From NCBI GenBank assembly GCA_038206235.1, contig JBBRBB010000002.1, forward strand, positions 62,001-126,000: DNA of 64,000 nucleotides. The letters run 5' to 3'. This DNA comes from JBBRBB01 sp038206235. Lineage in GTDB: Bacteria > Bacteroidota > Bacteroidia > Chitinophagales > Chitinophagaceae. The position numbers and the translations under genes were made by a program. The notes below the pieces were generated by a model. It was not told the DNA's origin. It did no database searches and was given only the letters and a program-made list of their open reading frames with translations. This document shows, in pieces, positions 1 through 8,538 of the stretch; position 1 is the stretch's first letter; the number at the start of each line of letters is the position of its first letter.

Positions 1-802
1 CAAGCAAATTATTGGGAGCAGAGGGAGCCAATGCAAAGGCAACACGTCCGAAAGGCTTTGCCGGTAAGCCTTTCGTAAGTTCTTTCCATGTTTTACCCCC
101 ATCCATACTTTTATAAATGCCGCTGCCGCTACCACCGCTGTTGAAAGCATAAGGCTTGCGGCGAAACTCCCATGTAGTTGCATAAATAATATTTGTGTTT
201 GATGGGTCAATGGCAACATCGGCACAACCTGCTTTTTCATTGATGTATAAAATCTTTTCCCATGTTTTACCTGCATCCGTGGTTTTATAAAGCCCGCGAT
301 GCTTGCTATCACTCCATAAAGGTCCCGGGGATGCTACATAAATTGTGTTTGAATTATTTGGATCAATGGCAATTTTAGAAATATGCTCTGTACTGTCTAA
401 ACCAATTTTTGTCCAGTTCTCACCTGCATCTGTAGTTTTGTATAAACCATCTCCAATGGATACGGAATTCCGCATATTGCTTTCACCAGTGCCCGCATAA
501 ATTGTTTTTGGATTAACCTGGTCAATTGCAATGGCGCCAATGCTTTGGCAATACTTATCAAAAATTGATTTGAATGATGCGCCTGCATTTGTACTTTTCC
601 AAATACCACCACCGGCAGTTCCCACATAAATTGTTTTAGGGTCTTTATTAACGCCTTCAATAGCGCTGATGCGGCCACTCATAGTGCCGGGACCTAAAAG
701 GCGTGCTTCCATCATTCCAAATGTGTATGAATTGATGGACTGAGAAAACGAATCGTTTGTTATTAGTGCAGCTAAAACAGAAAACAGTAATATTTTTTTC
801 AT
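1..802 (-). CDS. Secreted BNR/VPS10-type beta-propeller protein, N-terminal part (runs off the window)
   Basis: I translated this frame by hand from the ATG at 802; it stays open to base 1, so only about 267 N-terminal residues are present. It begins with a signal peptide (MKKILLFSVLAALI, ending near SFSQ). Repeats of the type 'IYVGTAGGGIWKSTNAG', 'GLYKTTDAGENWTKI' and 'GIYKSMDGGKTWKEL' follow. These are Asp-box/BNR blades of the sortilin (VPS10)-like glycosyl-hydrolase-fold exoproteins that are common in Bacteroidota. The protein is probably secreted or surface-attached; its substrate cannot be told from the visible part. The fold assignment is firm and the function is not. Confidence 0.8.
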   Translation of the reverse strand, partial: MKKILLFSVLAALITNDSFSQSINSYTFGMMEARLLGPGTMSGRISAIEGVNKDPKTIYVGTAGGGIWKSTNAGASFKSIFDKYCQSIGAIAIDQVNPKTIYAGTGESNMRNSVSIGDGLYKTTDAGENWTKIGLDSTEHISKIAIDPNNSNTIYVASPGPLWSDSKHRGLYKTTDAGKTWEKILYINEKAGCADVAIDPSNTNIIYATTWEFRRKPYAFNSGGSGSGIYKSMDGGKTWKELTKGLPAKPFGRVAFALAPSAPNNLL

Positions 803-944
803 GTGGAGGTTTTTAAAAAATGAATAATGTATAGCAAGTAAATGAAGTTGTTGAGAATTCTTTAGATGAAATCATCTTTCACAATGTTGCTTTAAATAAA
901 AAAATGATGTCATCTTTTAAACAACTTCATGTCAAGTGCGATAA

Positions 945-973
945 CGGTCTGACGGCTTGAAGCCGTCTGACCG
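945..973. repeat. REP-like palindrome, copy 1
   Basis: A near-perfect palindrome of the form GGTCTGACGGC...GCCGTCTGACC lies in the intergenic region downstream of the gene ending at 989. Related copies lie at 3488-3514, 39547-39575, 57141-57166 and 57220-57246. It is not followed by a T-run, so it is better described as a dispersed palindromic element than as a rho-independent terminator. Confidence 0.7.
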
Positions 974-988
974 ATACCCTTATTGTGT

Positions 989-1699
989 TTATGATTTGGG
1001 CTTGAAAATAGTTTCATCAATTACAGGATTGATTTCAATTGTATCTATGTCAACAGGCCCCTGCAGGCTATTATTTATTGAATACGGCATCATAATGTCT
1101 CCCACTTTTTTATAGTTGGAAAAATCTGAAGATGATTCAATTTCTTTACCATTTATTTCTGTTTTTTCAGTTTGCCTGATGGTTAAATAATCCTCCTTGC
1201 TGATATACAATGTTTTTTCTTTACCACTCTTGAGTGTAACCTTTATTTTATATGCTTCTGTTCCTTCCACATCATCTGTGCCGAGGTCCTGGAGAGTTGT
1301 ACCCTTTTCTTTATAATCTAAAAACTCGTCCTGAACATCTAATTGGTCCTGGCTTTTCTTTACTTCATCTGCTGTCATAGGTTCAGGTTTGGTTTGTCCC
1401 TGGAATGGATTGAAGCCCCATCCTGCCGTATCGGTAAGAACCTGGTAACCCGTCATACCATTGAATGTAAATTCAACCCTGAAGGCTTTTTTGTTTACTA
1501 CCGTCATTACGATTGGTATTTTTGTTCCCCCATTGTTTATGTTGCCTTTCATTACAACGCTATTTACTTTTCTAAGATTATCGGCGCCGCCAATTGCATC
1601 GAGGTGTTTGCTTACAACTTCATCAAGTGATTGAGAAATTGCAAATGATGCAGTGAATACACAAAGAAATGCCGAAAAAAATAATTGCTTTAATTTCAT
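989..1699 (-). CDS. LolA-like outer-membrane lipoprotein-sorting family protein
   Basis: A 236-residue exported protein with a signal peptide (residues 1-22, ending at FAISQ). Next comes 'LDEVVSKHLDAIGGADNLRKVNSV', the start usual for Bacteroidota proteins annotated as outer-membrane lipoprotein-sorting (LolA/LolB-fold) proteins. The rest alternates beta-strand-like segments ('TLYISKEDYLTIRQTEKTEI'), as expected for the open half-barrel of that fold. A periplasmic lipid- or lipoprotein-binding role is inferred from the family. It reads on its own on the minus strand, with palindromic repeats on its downstream side. Confidence 0.65.
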   Translation of the reverse strand: MKLKQLFFSAFLCVFTASFAISQSLDEVVSKHLDAIGGADNLRKVNSVVMKGNINNGGTKIPIVMTVVNKKAFRVEFTFNGMTGYQVLTDTAGWGFNPFQGQTKPEPMTADEVKKSQDQLDVQDEFLDYKEKGTTLQDLGTDDVEGTEAYKIKVTLKSGKEKTLYISKEDYLTIRQTEKTEINGKEIESSSDFSNYKKVGDIMMPYSINNSLQGPVDIDTIEINPVIDETIFKPKS

Positions 1700-1751
1700 G
1701 ATTGTTGTTTTTATAGAAGTGCAAAGATGTTATAAAAAAAGGAGATGATGA

Positions 1752-1832
1752 AACCGTTTACCGTTTGAAGTTTACCGTTTGGCGTTTATCGTTACAGATG
1801 TTTCAAAGTCCCCCACCGAGGGATTTAGGGGC
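1752..1832. repeat. Repeat words: GTTTACCGTTT type and CCCC...GGGG type
   Basis: Bases 1752-1794 iterate a GTTTACCGTTTGAAGTTTACC-like word. Bases 1809-1832 hold a CCCCCACCGAGGGATTTAGGGG word. Relatives of the first lie at 16340-16391, 59637-59721 and 61755-61796; relatives of the second at 26470-26496, 28071-28141 and inside aroA (29421-29463). Confidence 0.65.
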
Positions 1833-1835
1833 TTT

Positions 1836-3335
1836 TTACTTCCTGCTGTAATTAGGAGATTCTCTTGTTATCTCCACATCATGTGCATGACTTTCACGCA
1901 TTCCTGCATTCGTTATTTTTATAAAAGTCGCCTCCTGTAATTCACTTATATTTTTTGCACCACAGTAACCCATACCAGCCTGGAGACCGCCTACAAATTG
2001 TGTAACCACTTCGCTTAAATATCCTTTATAAGCAACTCTGCCTTCAATGCCTTCCGGTACTAATTTCTTAATATCATCTTCCACATCCTGGAAATACCTG
2101 TCGCTGCTTCCCTGCGCCATTGAACTGATGCTGCCCATTCCGCGGTACTGTTTAAATTTTCTGCCTTCATAAATAATTGTATCGCCGGGGCTTTCTTCCA
2201 CTCCGGCAAATACACTGCCCATCATCACTGTATCTGCGCCTGCAGCAAGGGCTTTTACAACATCTCCTGTATAGCGAATACCACCATCTGCAATAATTGG
2301 AATTCCTTTTTCTTTCAACGCAGAAGCTGCTTCCATAATAGCTGTGAGCTGCGGCACACCGGCGCCTGCAACAATGCGTGTAGTGCATATTGAACCCGGA
2401 CCTATTCCAACCTTTACAGCATCAGCCCCTGCATCTGCCAATGCTTTAGCACCGGAAGCTGTGCCCGCATTGCCTGCAACTACTTCCATGTTTTTGAAAT
2501 TCTTTTTTAATCCTCTCAACGCATCAATTACACCCTTACTATGGCCATGTGCACTATCGAGTGTTACCACATCAACACCTACCTGTTGCAGTGCATAAGC
2601 ACGGTCGTGCAAGTCTTTTGTAATTCCAAGAGCTGCACCCACAAGCAACCGGCCAAACTTATCTTTAACTGCATTAGGAAAGTTGCGTATTTGCAAAATA
2701 TCCCTGTAAGTAATTAAACCAATTAACTTGCCTTGTTTATTTACAACAGGAAGCTTTTCAATTTTATATTGTTTTAAAATTTTTTCTGCTTTTTTTAAAT
2801 CGGTTCCTTCGGGTGCTGTTATTAAATTTTCTTTTGTCATCACTTCTTTAACCCTGATATGTTTATCTGTCTCAAAACGTAAATCACGGTTTGTGAGAAT
2901 GCCCACCAGTTTATTGTTTGCATCAACAATGGGAATACCGCCAATTCTATTTTCTTTCATCAGGCGTAGTGCATCGCCAATAGTTGCATCATCATGCAAT
3001 GTAATAGGGTCAATGATGAGACCGCTTTCGCTGCGTTTTACTTTGCGCACTTGTTCTGCCTGCTTTTCTATAGTCATATTTTTGTGCAGCATACCAAGAC
3101 CTCCTTCTCTTGCAAGCGCCATTGCAAGATTGGCTTCTGTAACTGTATCCATCGCTGCGGAAAGGAAAGGGATGTTCAGCGTTATATTTTGAGTTAGTCT
3201 TGAACGCGTATCTGCTTCTCTTGGCAAAACCTGGCTGTAAGCAGGAAGCAGCAGTACATCATCAAAGGTGAGGCCTTCGCCAAAAAATTTTTTACTGCTG
3301 GATTTATTGTTTGAAGAATTAATTATTGTTGCCAT
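1836..3335 (-). CDS. guaB: Inosine-5'-monophosphate dehydrogenase
   Basis: A 499-residue cytosolic enzyme that oxidises IMP to XMP with NAD+, the committed step of GMP synthesis. The frame shows 'LTFDDVLLLPAYS' at the N-terminus and a pair of CBS modules at roughly 95-215. The catalytic loop 'GIGPGSICTTR' follows, with the active cysteine at about residue 317, then the 'ADGGIRYTGD' phosphate-binding segment and the 'YRGMGS' flap region. The length is typical of bacterial GuaB. I chose the ATG at 3335; an upstream TTG at 3341 would add only two residues. It stands alone, divergent from cysC. Confidence 0.97.
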   Translation of the reverse strand: MATIINSSNNKSSSKKFFGEGLTFDDVLLLPAYSQVLPREADTRSRLTQNITLNIPFLSAAMDTVTEANLAMALAREGGLGMLHKNMTIEKQAEQVRKVKRSESGLIIDPITLHDDATIGDALRLMKENRIGGIPIVDANNKLVGILTNRDLRFETDKHIRVKEVMTKENLITAPEGTDLKKAEKILKQYKIEKLPVVNKQGKLIGLITYRDILQIRNFPNAVKDKFGRLLVGAALGITKDLHDRAYALQQVGVDVVTLDSAHGHSKGVIDALRGLKKNFKNMEVVAGNAGTASGAKALADAGADAVKVGIGPGSICTTRIVAGAGVPQLTAIMEAASALKEKGIPIIADGGIRYTGDVVKALAAGADTVMMGSVFAGVEESPGDTIIYEGRKFKQYRGMGSISSMAQGSSDRYFQDVEDDIKKLVPEGIEGRVAYKGYLSEVVTQFVGGLQAGMGYCGAKNISELQEATFIKITNAGMRESHAHDVEITRESPNYSRK

Positions 3336-3487
3336 GTGCAAAAGTAAGAGTTTAAAAGTTTGTGCTTGTGAATGTTTTAGAGTTTTGGCTTGTGAACTTG
3401 AAACACTTTTAGTGAATAAAGAATAAAAAGTACACGCTCACATTCAATCCACAAAAAGAGAACGACCGCAGGCTCATGAACGGTATC

Positions 3488-3514
3488 GGTCTGACGGCTT
3501 TGAGCCGTCTGACC
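3488..3514. repeat. REP-like palindrome, copy 2
   Basis: The sequence GGTCTGACGGC-TTTGA-GCCGTCTGACC differs from copy 1 (945-973) only in the loop. The two copies share flanking bases ('CGGTATCGGT' here, 'GATAACGGT' there), which points to mobilisation of one element type. Confidence 0.75.
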
Positions 3515-3590
3515 AGGTTCACTTTTTATCTATTTTATTTTGATTTTTTTAAATTCTATTAAACATATAGGAATTATAAAGAAAGATATA

Positions 3591-3598
3591 TACTTTTG
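3591..3598 (+). promoter_or_regulatory. Candidate Bacteroidota -7 box for cysC-sat
   Basis: TACTTTTG matches the TAnnTTTG consensus of the primary sigma factor in Bacteroidota and lies 42 bp before the cysC ATG. I find no convincing TTTG at the expected -33 spacing, so this is only a candidate. Confidence 0.35.
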
Positions 3599-3639
3599 CC
3601 GCCTCATAAATTTTATAACTATAAAAACATCATCTGTAC

Positions 3640-4254
3640 ATGGAACTTACTAAAAACATTGTGTGGCATGCCACTACAATTTCCAAAGCTGACCGCCACC
3701 GTATGAACGGACACAAATCCGCTATTTTATGGTACACCGGATTATCCGGCGCCGGTAAATCAACCCTTGCCAATAAGGTTGAAGAAAAATTATTTGAACG
3801 CGGCATTCACACGTATGTGCTCGATGGCGATAATGTGCGCCATGGCTTAAACAAAGGTCTTGGCTTTACTGCCGAAGACCGTAAAGAAAATATTCGCCGC
3901 ATTGGCGAAGTTGCCAAGCTCTTTGTAGATGCAGGCGCTTTTGTATCAACAGCATTTATTTCTCCATACCAGAGCGACCGGGAAATGGTGCGCAGCATTG
4001 TTGATGCAGGAGAATTCATTGAAGTATTTGTAAACGCTCCGCTTGAAGTTTGCGAGCAACGCGACCCCAAAGGCTTATATAAAAAAGCACGTGCAGGCGA
4101 AATAAAACATTTTACAGGAATTGATGACCCTTATGAATCTCCTGAAAATGCTGAGTTAGTAATTCATACAGATGAAAAAACACTCGAAGACTGTGCTGCA
4201 GAAGTAATGCAATATCTTGAAAGCAACGGGTATATTGACGAGGCAGAAGATTAA
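3640..4254 (+). CDS. cysC: Adenylylsulfate (APS) kinase
   Basis: A 204-residue cytosolic enzyme that phosphorylates APS to PAPS using ATP. The P-loop 'GLSGAGKSTLA' is at residues 34-44, followed by the APS-binding 'DGDNVRHGLN' and 'FTAEDRKENIRRIGEVA' segments. The 'FISPYQSDREMVR' segment and the lid region 'KGLYKKARAGEIKHFTGIDDPYE' are also present. It lies 30 bp before sat in the same direction, so the two make one sulfate-activation operon. No cysDN or reductase genes are nearby, so whether PAPS feeds assimilation or sulfation cannot be told here. Confidence 0.96.
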   Translation: MELTKNIVWHATTISKADRHRMNGHKSAILWYTGLSGAGKSTLANKVEEKLFERGIHTYVLDGDNVRHGLNKGLGFTAEDRKENIRRIGEVAKLFVDAGAFVSTAFISPYQSDREMVRSIVDAGEFIEVFVNAPLEVCEQRDPKGLYKKARAGEIKHFTGIDDPYESPENAELVIHTDEKTLEDCAAEVMQYLESNGYIDEAED

Positions 4255-4284
4255 AATTTTCAAACAAAAAATCTTACATAACAA

Positions 4285-5448
4285 ATGAATCAACCACATG
4301 GTGTTGTGCTCGTAAACAGGATAGCAACGGGTACACGTAAAAAAGAGCTTGAAAAAAAAGCAGAATCGCTTTTTCAATTTACGATTGAAGACCGCTACGG
4401 TGCAGATGTTGAAATGATTGCCATCGGCGCATTTAGCCCGCTTACAGGTTTTATGGGGAAAGCAGATTCGCAATCTGCAATTGAAAGCATGGTATTAACT
4501 AATGGACTTGCATGGGGAATCCCTATTTTATTACCCGCGGGAAATGAATATGACAATATTAAGTTGGGTGAAGAAATTGCGCTGACAGACAGAGAGGGAA
4601 ATATATTGGCAATAATGACGGTTGATGAAAAGTTTGAACTTGATTTGAATAATCTTGCTCAGAAATGTTTTAAAACTACGGAAGATAAACATCCCGGCGT
4701 GCAGGCTATTATGAAAGGCGGTAACAGGTTTATTGCAGGTCCGCTGGAAATGGTGAACCGTCCTGTTCGGCATGAAGAAATTAATGAGAAATATTTTCTT
4801 GACCCTTCTGAAACCCGTGCCGAATTTGAAAAACGGGGCTGGAAAACAATCGTTGCATTTCAAACACGCAATCCTATTCACCGTGCTCATGAATATTTAA
4901 TTAAATGTGCACAGGAAATTGTTGATGGCGCTTTAATTCATCCGATTGTTGGGGAAACAAAAAGTGATGATATTCCCGCACCCACACGTATGCGTTGCTA
5001 CGAAGCACTCATCTCAAATTATTTCAATGAAAATAATACGATGCTTAGCGTGTTGCCAACAGCTATGCGTTATGCAGGCCCGCGTGAAGCCATCAATCAT
5101 ACCATCATCCGTAAAAATTATGGATGCACACACATGATAATTGGCAGAGACCATGCAGGCGTAGGTTCTTACTATGGCACTTATGAAGCACAGGAGCTGA
5201 TGGATAAAATGGGTCCTGTGATCGGTATGCAGATACTGAAATTTGAAAACACTTTCTGGTGCAAGAATACGGAGAGCATGGCCAGCAGCAAGACCGCTCC
5301 AAAAAACCCTGATATTGTTTCTTTAAGCGGAACAAAAGTGAGAGAAATGTTGGCTAATGGTGAAAGACCGCCATCAGAATTTTCACGTCCATTAGTTGCT
5401 GATATTTTGATTGAGTGGGCAACTAATAAAGTGGAAGTTCCGGCGTAA
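4285..5448 (+). CDS. sat: Sulfate adenylyltransferase (homomeric ATP sulfurylase)
   Basis: A 387-residue enzyme that makes APS and pyrophosphate from sulfate and ATP. The two nucleotide-binding signatures are visible: 'QTRNPIHRAHEYL' from residue 193 and 'GRDHAGVGSYYGTY' from about residue 287. 'SLSGTKVREMLANGERPP' near the C-terminus is also typical of the family. It is the single-subunit Sat type rather than the CysD/CysN heterodimer. It follows cysC closely and presumably supplies its substrate. Confidence 0.96.
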   Translation: MNQPHGVVLVNRIATGTRKKELEKKAESLFQFTIEDRYGADVEMIAIGAFSPLTGFMGKADSQSAIESMVLTNGLAWGIPILLPAGNEYDNIKLGEEIALTDREGNILAIMTVDEKFELDLNNLAQKCFKTTEDKHPGVQAIMKGGNRFIAGPLEMVNRPVRHEEINEKYFLDPSETRAEFEKRGWKTIVAFQTRNPIHRAHEYLIKCAQEIVDGALIHPIVGETKSDDIPAPTRMRCYEALISNYFNENNTMLSVLPTAMRYAGPREAINHTIIRKNYGCTHMIIGRDHAGVGSYYGTYEAQELMDKMGPVIGMQILKFENTFWCKNTESMASSKTAPKNPDIVSLSGTKVREMLANGERPPSEFSRPLVADILIEWATNKVEVPA

Positions 5449-5449
5449 T

Positions 5450-5489
5450 ATGCTAATTAGCAAATGTGCTAATGTGCTGATGTCCTAAT
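5450..5489. repeat. GCTAATGTGCT-type word repeat
   Basis: Imperfect iterations of a (TTA)GCAAATGTGCTAATGTGCTGATG-like word directly after the sat stop codon. The same word flanks the gene between accB and accC (11718-11768 and 12190-12236). Confidence 0.65.
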
Positions 5490-5564
5490 CCAAGCCTTTG
5501 GCGGGACAAGTTGTGCTGATAACTTGATGATAAAAGTTGTAGTAAACAATTTATACATGAGTAG

Positions 5565-5595
5565 AAGACTGTCTTATATGGCGGTCTTTTTTTAT
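5565..5595 (+). terminator. Rho-independent terminator after sat
   Basis: A 9-bp stem AAGACTGTC / GGCGGTCTT (with two G.U pairs) runs straight into a seven-T run. It fits as the end of the cysC-sat transcript. A very similar hairpin with similar upstream bases (TAGTAAACAA...TTTATA) stands at 7588-7618. Confidence 0.7.
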
Positions 5596-5657
5596 GAGTA
5601 TTAATTTGAGTGATGATTCCTTTTTCTTCGTACTTTACAGTTTCAAAAAAAATTGCC

Positions 5658-7508
5658 ATGAAAAAATTAAACATACTCAAACACGCAGCACTCCTTCTGC
5701 TGCAATGCTTACTAACTACAGTATTACTTGCACAAACTACTCCAACACCCAAACAATGGGATAAACGCTTTGGAGGAAGTGATGATGATGATCTCATTTC
5801 TCTTCAGCAAACAACTGATGGCGGCTATATTTTAGGAGGCTGGTCAGCTTCCGTTATTGGTGGCGATAAAACTGAAGCCAGCCGCGGAGGTTATGATTAT
5901 TGGATAGTAAAAACTGATGCCAATGGCGTAAAACAATGGGATAAACGCTTTGGGGGAACTAATACTGATTATCTCTATTCTCTTCAGCAAACAACAGATG
6001 GTGGTTACGTTTTAGGCGGCTGGTCATCTTCCGGTATTGGTGGCGATAAAACAGAAGCCAGCCGCGGAGGTTATGATTATTGGATAGTAAAAACTGATGC
6101 CAATGGCATAAAACAATGGGATAAACGCTTTGGAGGAAATACTGATGAGTATCTTAATTCTCTTCAGCAAACAACTGATGGCGGCTATATTTTAGGAGGC
6201 TATTCCGGATCTGGTGTGGGTGGTGATAAAACAGAGGACAGCCGCGGATTTGCTGATTATTGGATAGTAAAAACGGATGCCAATGGAGTAAAACAATGGG
6301 ACAAACGTTTTGGAGGAAGTTTTGCTGATTATCTTTATTCTCTTCAGCAAACAACAGATGGTGGTTACGTTTTAGGCGGCTATTCATACTCTGGCATTGG
6401 TGGTGATAAAACAGAAGCCAGCCGGGGATATAATGATTATTGGGTTGTAAAGACTGATGCCAGTGGCGTAAAGCAATGGGATAAACGCTTTGGAGGAAGT
6501 GATGGTGATTTTCTCAATTCTCTTCAGCAAACAACAGATGGCGGTTTTATTTTAGGCGGCCATTCTCTTTCTGGCATTGGTGGCGATAAAACAGAAGACA
6601 GCCGCGGATATTATGATTATTGGATAGCAAAAATAGATGCCAGTGGCGTAAAGCAATGGGATAAACGCTTTGGAGGAGTTTCTTATGATCTTTTCTATTC
6701 TCTTGAGCAAACAACGGATGGCGGTTTTATTTTAGGAGGCTATTCAGCTTCTGGTATTGGTGGCGATAAAACAGAAGACAGCCGCGGATATTATGATTAT
6801 TGGATTGTAAAGACTGATGTCAATGGCGTAAAGCAATTTGATGCACGCTTTGGAGGAAGTAATGATGATTATCTCAATTCTCTTCAGCAAACAACGGATG
6901 GTGGGTATATTTTAGGAGGCTATTCTGGTTCTGATATTGGTGGTGATAAAACAGAAGACAGCCGCGGGCATGGTGATTATTGGATAGTAAAATTAGGATG
7001 CCCGCCAGATGCAGAGATTACACCGCAGGATAACCTTGATATTTGCCTAACAGATTCAGTAGTATTAACAGCCAATTGGGTAGATGGTTTCAAATATAAA
7101 TGGTTTAAGGACGGTAATGCTATTCCGGGTGCAAATAAAAGAAGATATACTGCCACTGAACCGGGTATATACAAAGTAAAAATTCATAGTGAAGGAGGCG
7201 AGTGTCGCAAGTATTCCAAAGGTGTAACAGTCATCAATTCGTGTGGCAAAGTTGCAAACACGTTATCACTCTTTCCTAATCCAGCCAAGGGAATAGTTAC
7301 TCTAACATACAACAGCAACACTGCAGATAATGTACAACTGCGTGTGTATGATAAAACAGGCAAGCTTATGTTCACAAAAACAGAGCAGGCAATAAAAGGC
7401 AGCAACACTTACTGGCTAAATCTATCTCATCTTATAAATGGCATATATAATCTGCAGTTAAACAATGGCAGTGAGCAAAGCCAGGTAAAGTTTGTGATTG
7501 AGAAATAA
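5658..7508 (+). CDS. T9SS-secreted protein with seven 60-residue repeats
   Basis: A 616-residue exoprotein. A signal peptide (residues 1-25, ending LLAQ) is followed from residue 32 by seven units of exactly 60 residues. Each unit starts KQWDKRFGG and contains LQQTTDGGYILGGYS, GGDKTE.SRG and DYWIVKTDANGV. A short Ig-like region with paired cysteines follows ('ICLTDSVVLTANWVDGFKYKW'). The C-terminus (from about residue 536, 'LSLFPNPAKG') is a type A sorting domain that sends the protein through the type IX system to the surface. Seven units suggest a closed beta-propeller, but that is inference. I chose the ATG at 5658 because the signal peptide begins there; an upstream ATG at 5610 would add a non-signal leader. 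Confidence 0.88.
   Translation: MKKLNILKHAALLLLQCLLTTVLLAQTTPTPKQWDKRFGGSDDDDLISLQQTTDGGYILGGWSASVIGGDKTEASRGGYDYWIVKTDANGVKQWDKRFGGTNTDYLYSLQQTTDGGYVLGGWSSSGIGGDKTEASRGGYDYWIVKTDANGIKQWDKRFGGNTDEYLNSLQQTTDGGYILGGYSGSGVGGDKTEDSRGFADYWIVKTDANGVKQWDKRFGGSFADYLYSLQQTTDGGYVLGGYSYSGIGGDKTEASRGYNDYWVVKTDASGVKQWDKRFGGSDGDFLNSLQQTTDGGFILGGHSLSGIGGDKTEDSRGYYDYWIAKIDASGVKQWDKRFGGVSYDLFYSLEQTTDGGFILGGYSASGIGGDKTEDSRGYYDYWIVKTDVNGVKQFDARFGGSNDDYLNSLQQTTDGGYILGGYSGSDIGGDKTEDSRGHGDYWIVKLGCPPDAEITPQDNLDICLTDSVVLTANWVDGFKYKWFKDGNAIPGANKRRYTATEPGIYKVKIHSEGGECRKYSKGVTVINSCGKVANTLSLFPNPAKGIVTLTYNSNTADNVQLRVYDKTGKLMFTKTEQAIKGSNTYWLNLSHLINGIYNLQLNNGSEQSQVKFVIEK
5751..7000 (+). repeat. Seven tandem 180-bp coding repeats
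   Basis: The units begin at 5751, 5931, 6111, 6291, 6471, 6651 and 6831, with no change in period. Identity is high at the DNA level, including silent positions, which points to recent expansion or ongoing gene conversion among the units. The last unit begins with a changed KQFDARFGG. Confidence 0.92.
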
Positions 7509-7587
7509 ACATTAGCCTATCGCATTTCTGAGAACGTTTTCAAATAAAGTGACCGGGTGGCTTAGTAAACAACATTTATATATACAC

Positions 7588-7618
7588 AAGGCTGTCTCTA
7601 TGAGGGCAGCCTTTTTTT
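7588..7618 (+). terminator. Rho-independent terminator of the T9SS gene
   Basis: The stem AAGGCTGTC / GGCAGCCTT with a short loop is followed by seven T residues. It closely resembles the hairpin at 5565-5595 on the other side of the same gene. Confidence 0.85.
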
Positions 7619-7619
7619 A

Positions 7620-7757
7620 TTGCCATGACCTTTAGGTCGTGGACATCATAAGAAACAATCATTCGGCTTTAGCCAAACTTAATTCTTGTTGAATCTTTTT
7701 AGCTAAAGCCTTTTAAAATATTTTTGCTTCCACGCCTTAAAAGGCGTGGCAATACAA
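7620..7757. repeat. BIME-like nested palindromic element
   Basis: The outer arms, TTGCCATGACCTTTAGGTCGTGG on the left and CCACGCCTTAAAAGGCGTGGCAAT on the right, are each palindromic and also inverted copies of one another. The inner arms, CGGCTTTAGCC and GCTAAAGCC, are inverted repeats as well. Such paired palindromes resemble REP/BIME elements mobilised by RAYT transposases. No such transposase gene is in the window. Confidence 0.65.
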
Positions 7758-8408
7758 ATGAAACTAAGAATAAAAATTTGTTGCATCAGTTCTCTGTACG
7801 AAGCAAAAACTGCAATACAATATGGAGCCTCCGCAATTGGATTAGTTGCTGCTATGCCAAGCGGCCCGGGACCCATTGAAGATGATTTGATTCATGAAAT
7901 AGCAGCATCAGTTCCGCCGCCTGTAGCAACATTTCTCTTAACCAGTGAAACTACTGCCGAGGCAATTATAGCTCATTATTACAAAACATTTACGAACACA
8001 ATTCAAATTGTAGATGAACTTTCTGAGCGTGCTTACAAAAAGTTGCATGATGCATTGCCTGCTGTAAAAATTGTACAGGTAATACATGTGATTAATGAAA
8101 GCTCCGTTGATGAAGCAATAGATATTTCGGAACAGGTTGATGCATTATTATTAGATAGTGGTAATCCCAAACTTGCCATAAAAGAATTAGGCGGCACAGG
8201 TCGCAAACATGATTGGAAATTGAGCAGAAAAATTGTTGAGCAGTCCAAGGTTCCTGTTTTTTTAGCGGGAGGATTAAATGCTGATAATGTAAAAGAGGCT
8301 ATAGATATTGTGCAACCTTTTGGTCTCGATGTTTGCAGCGGTGTGCGAACAAATGGTAAATTGGATGAAAGAAAATTAGAAAGTTTTTTTAAAGCAGCAA
8401 TGCAATAA
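7758..8408 (+). CDS. Phosphoribosylanthranilate isomerase-like protein (TrpF family)
   Basis: A 216-residue beta/alpha-barrel protein. The N-terminal 'LRIKICCISS' aligns with the KICG motif that carries the catalytic cysteine of TrpF. 'ALLLDSG' supplies the expected aspartate, and 'VFLAGGLNADNVKEAI' and 'GLDVCSGVRTNGKLD' match the phosphate-binding end of the barrel. The usual FVGVFVN strand is replaced by 'ATFLLTSETTAEAI', and no other trp gene lies nearby. It may therefore be a divergent TrpF or a paralogue with another substrate. I start at the ATG at 7758; an in-frame GTG at 7746 lies inside the palindromic element. Confidence 0.7.
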   Translation: MKLRIKICCISSLYEAKTAIQYGASAIGLVAAMPSGPGPIEDDLIHEIAASVPPPVATFLLTSETTAEAIIAHYYKTFTNTIQIVDELSERAYKKLHDALPAVKIVQVIHVINESSVDEAIDISEQVDALLLDSGNPKLAIKELGGTGRKHDWKLSRKIVEQSKVPVFLAGGLNADNVKEAIDIVQPFGLDVCSGVRTNGKLDERKLESFFKAAMQ

Positions 8409-8538
8409 AAATTACAAAACATTCTTTAAATAAAAGTGTGCATTCAACTTACGAAAGACTTAAATCTCAACCTTAAAAGCAAAAAATTAATTTTTTAAAG
8501 TATCACACAACTTAGTTTGGTGTACGCAAAAGAAATTA

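Larger units (their letters stand above)
3336..3639. other. Intergenic region between guaB and cysC
   Basis: 304 bp between divergent genes. It holds a REP-like palindrome (3488-3514) and, close to cysC, an A+T-rich stretch with a TACTTTTG box at 3591-3598. I see no gene or structured RNA in it. Confidence 0.6.

Noticed and set aside
5751..7000. Regular 180-bp repeats as a non-coding array
   Set aside because: They lie in one long frame with a signal peptide and a T9SS sorting domain, so they are protein repeats.
7758..8408. A tryptophan operon
   Set aside because: The TrpF-like gene has no trp neighbours and has changed motifs, so I did not assign it firmly to the pathway.
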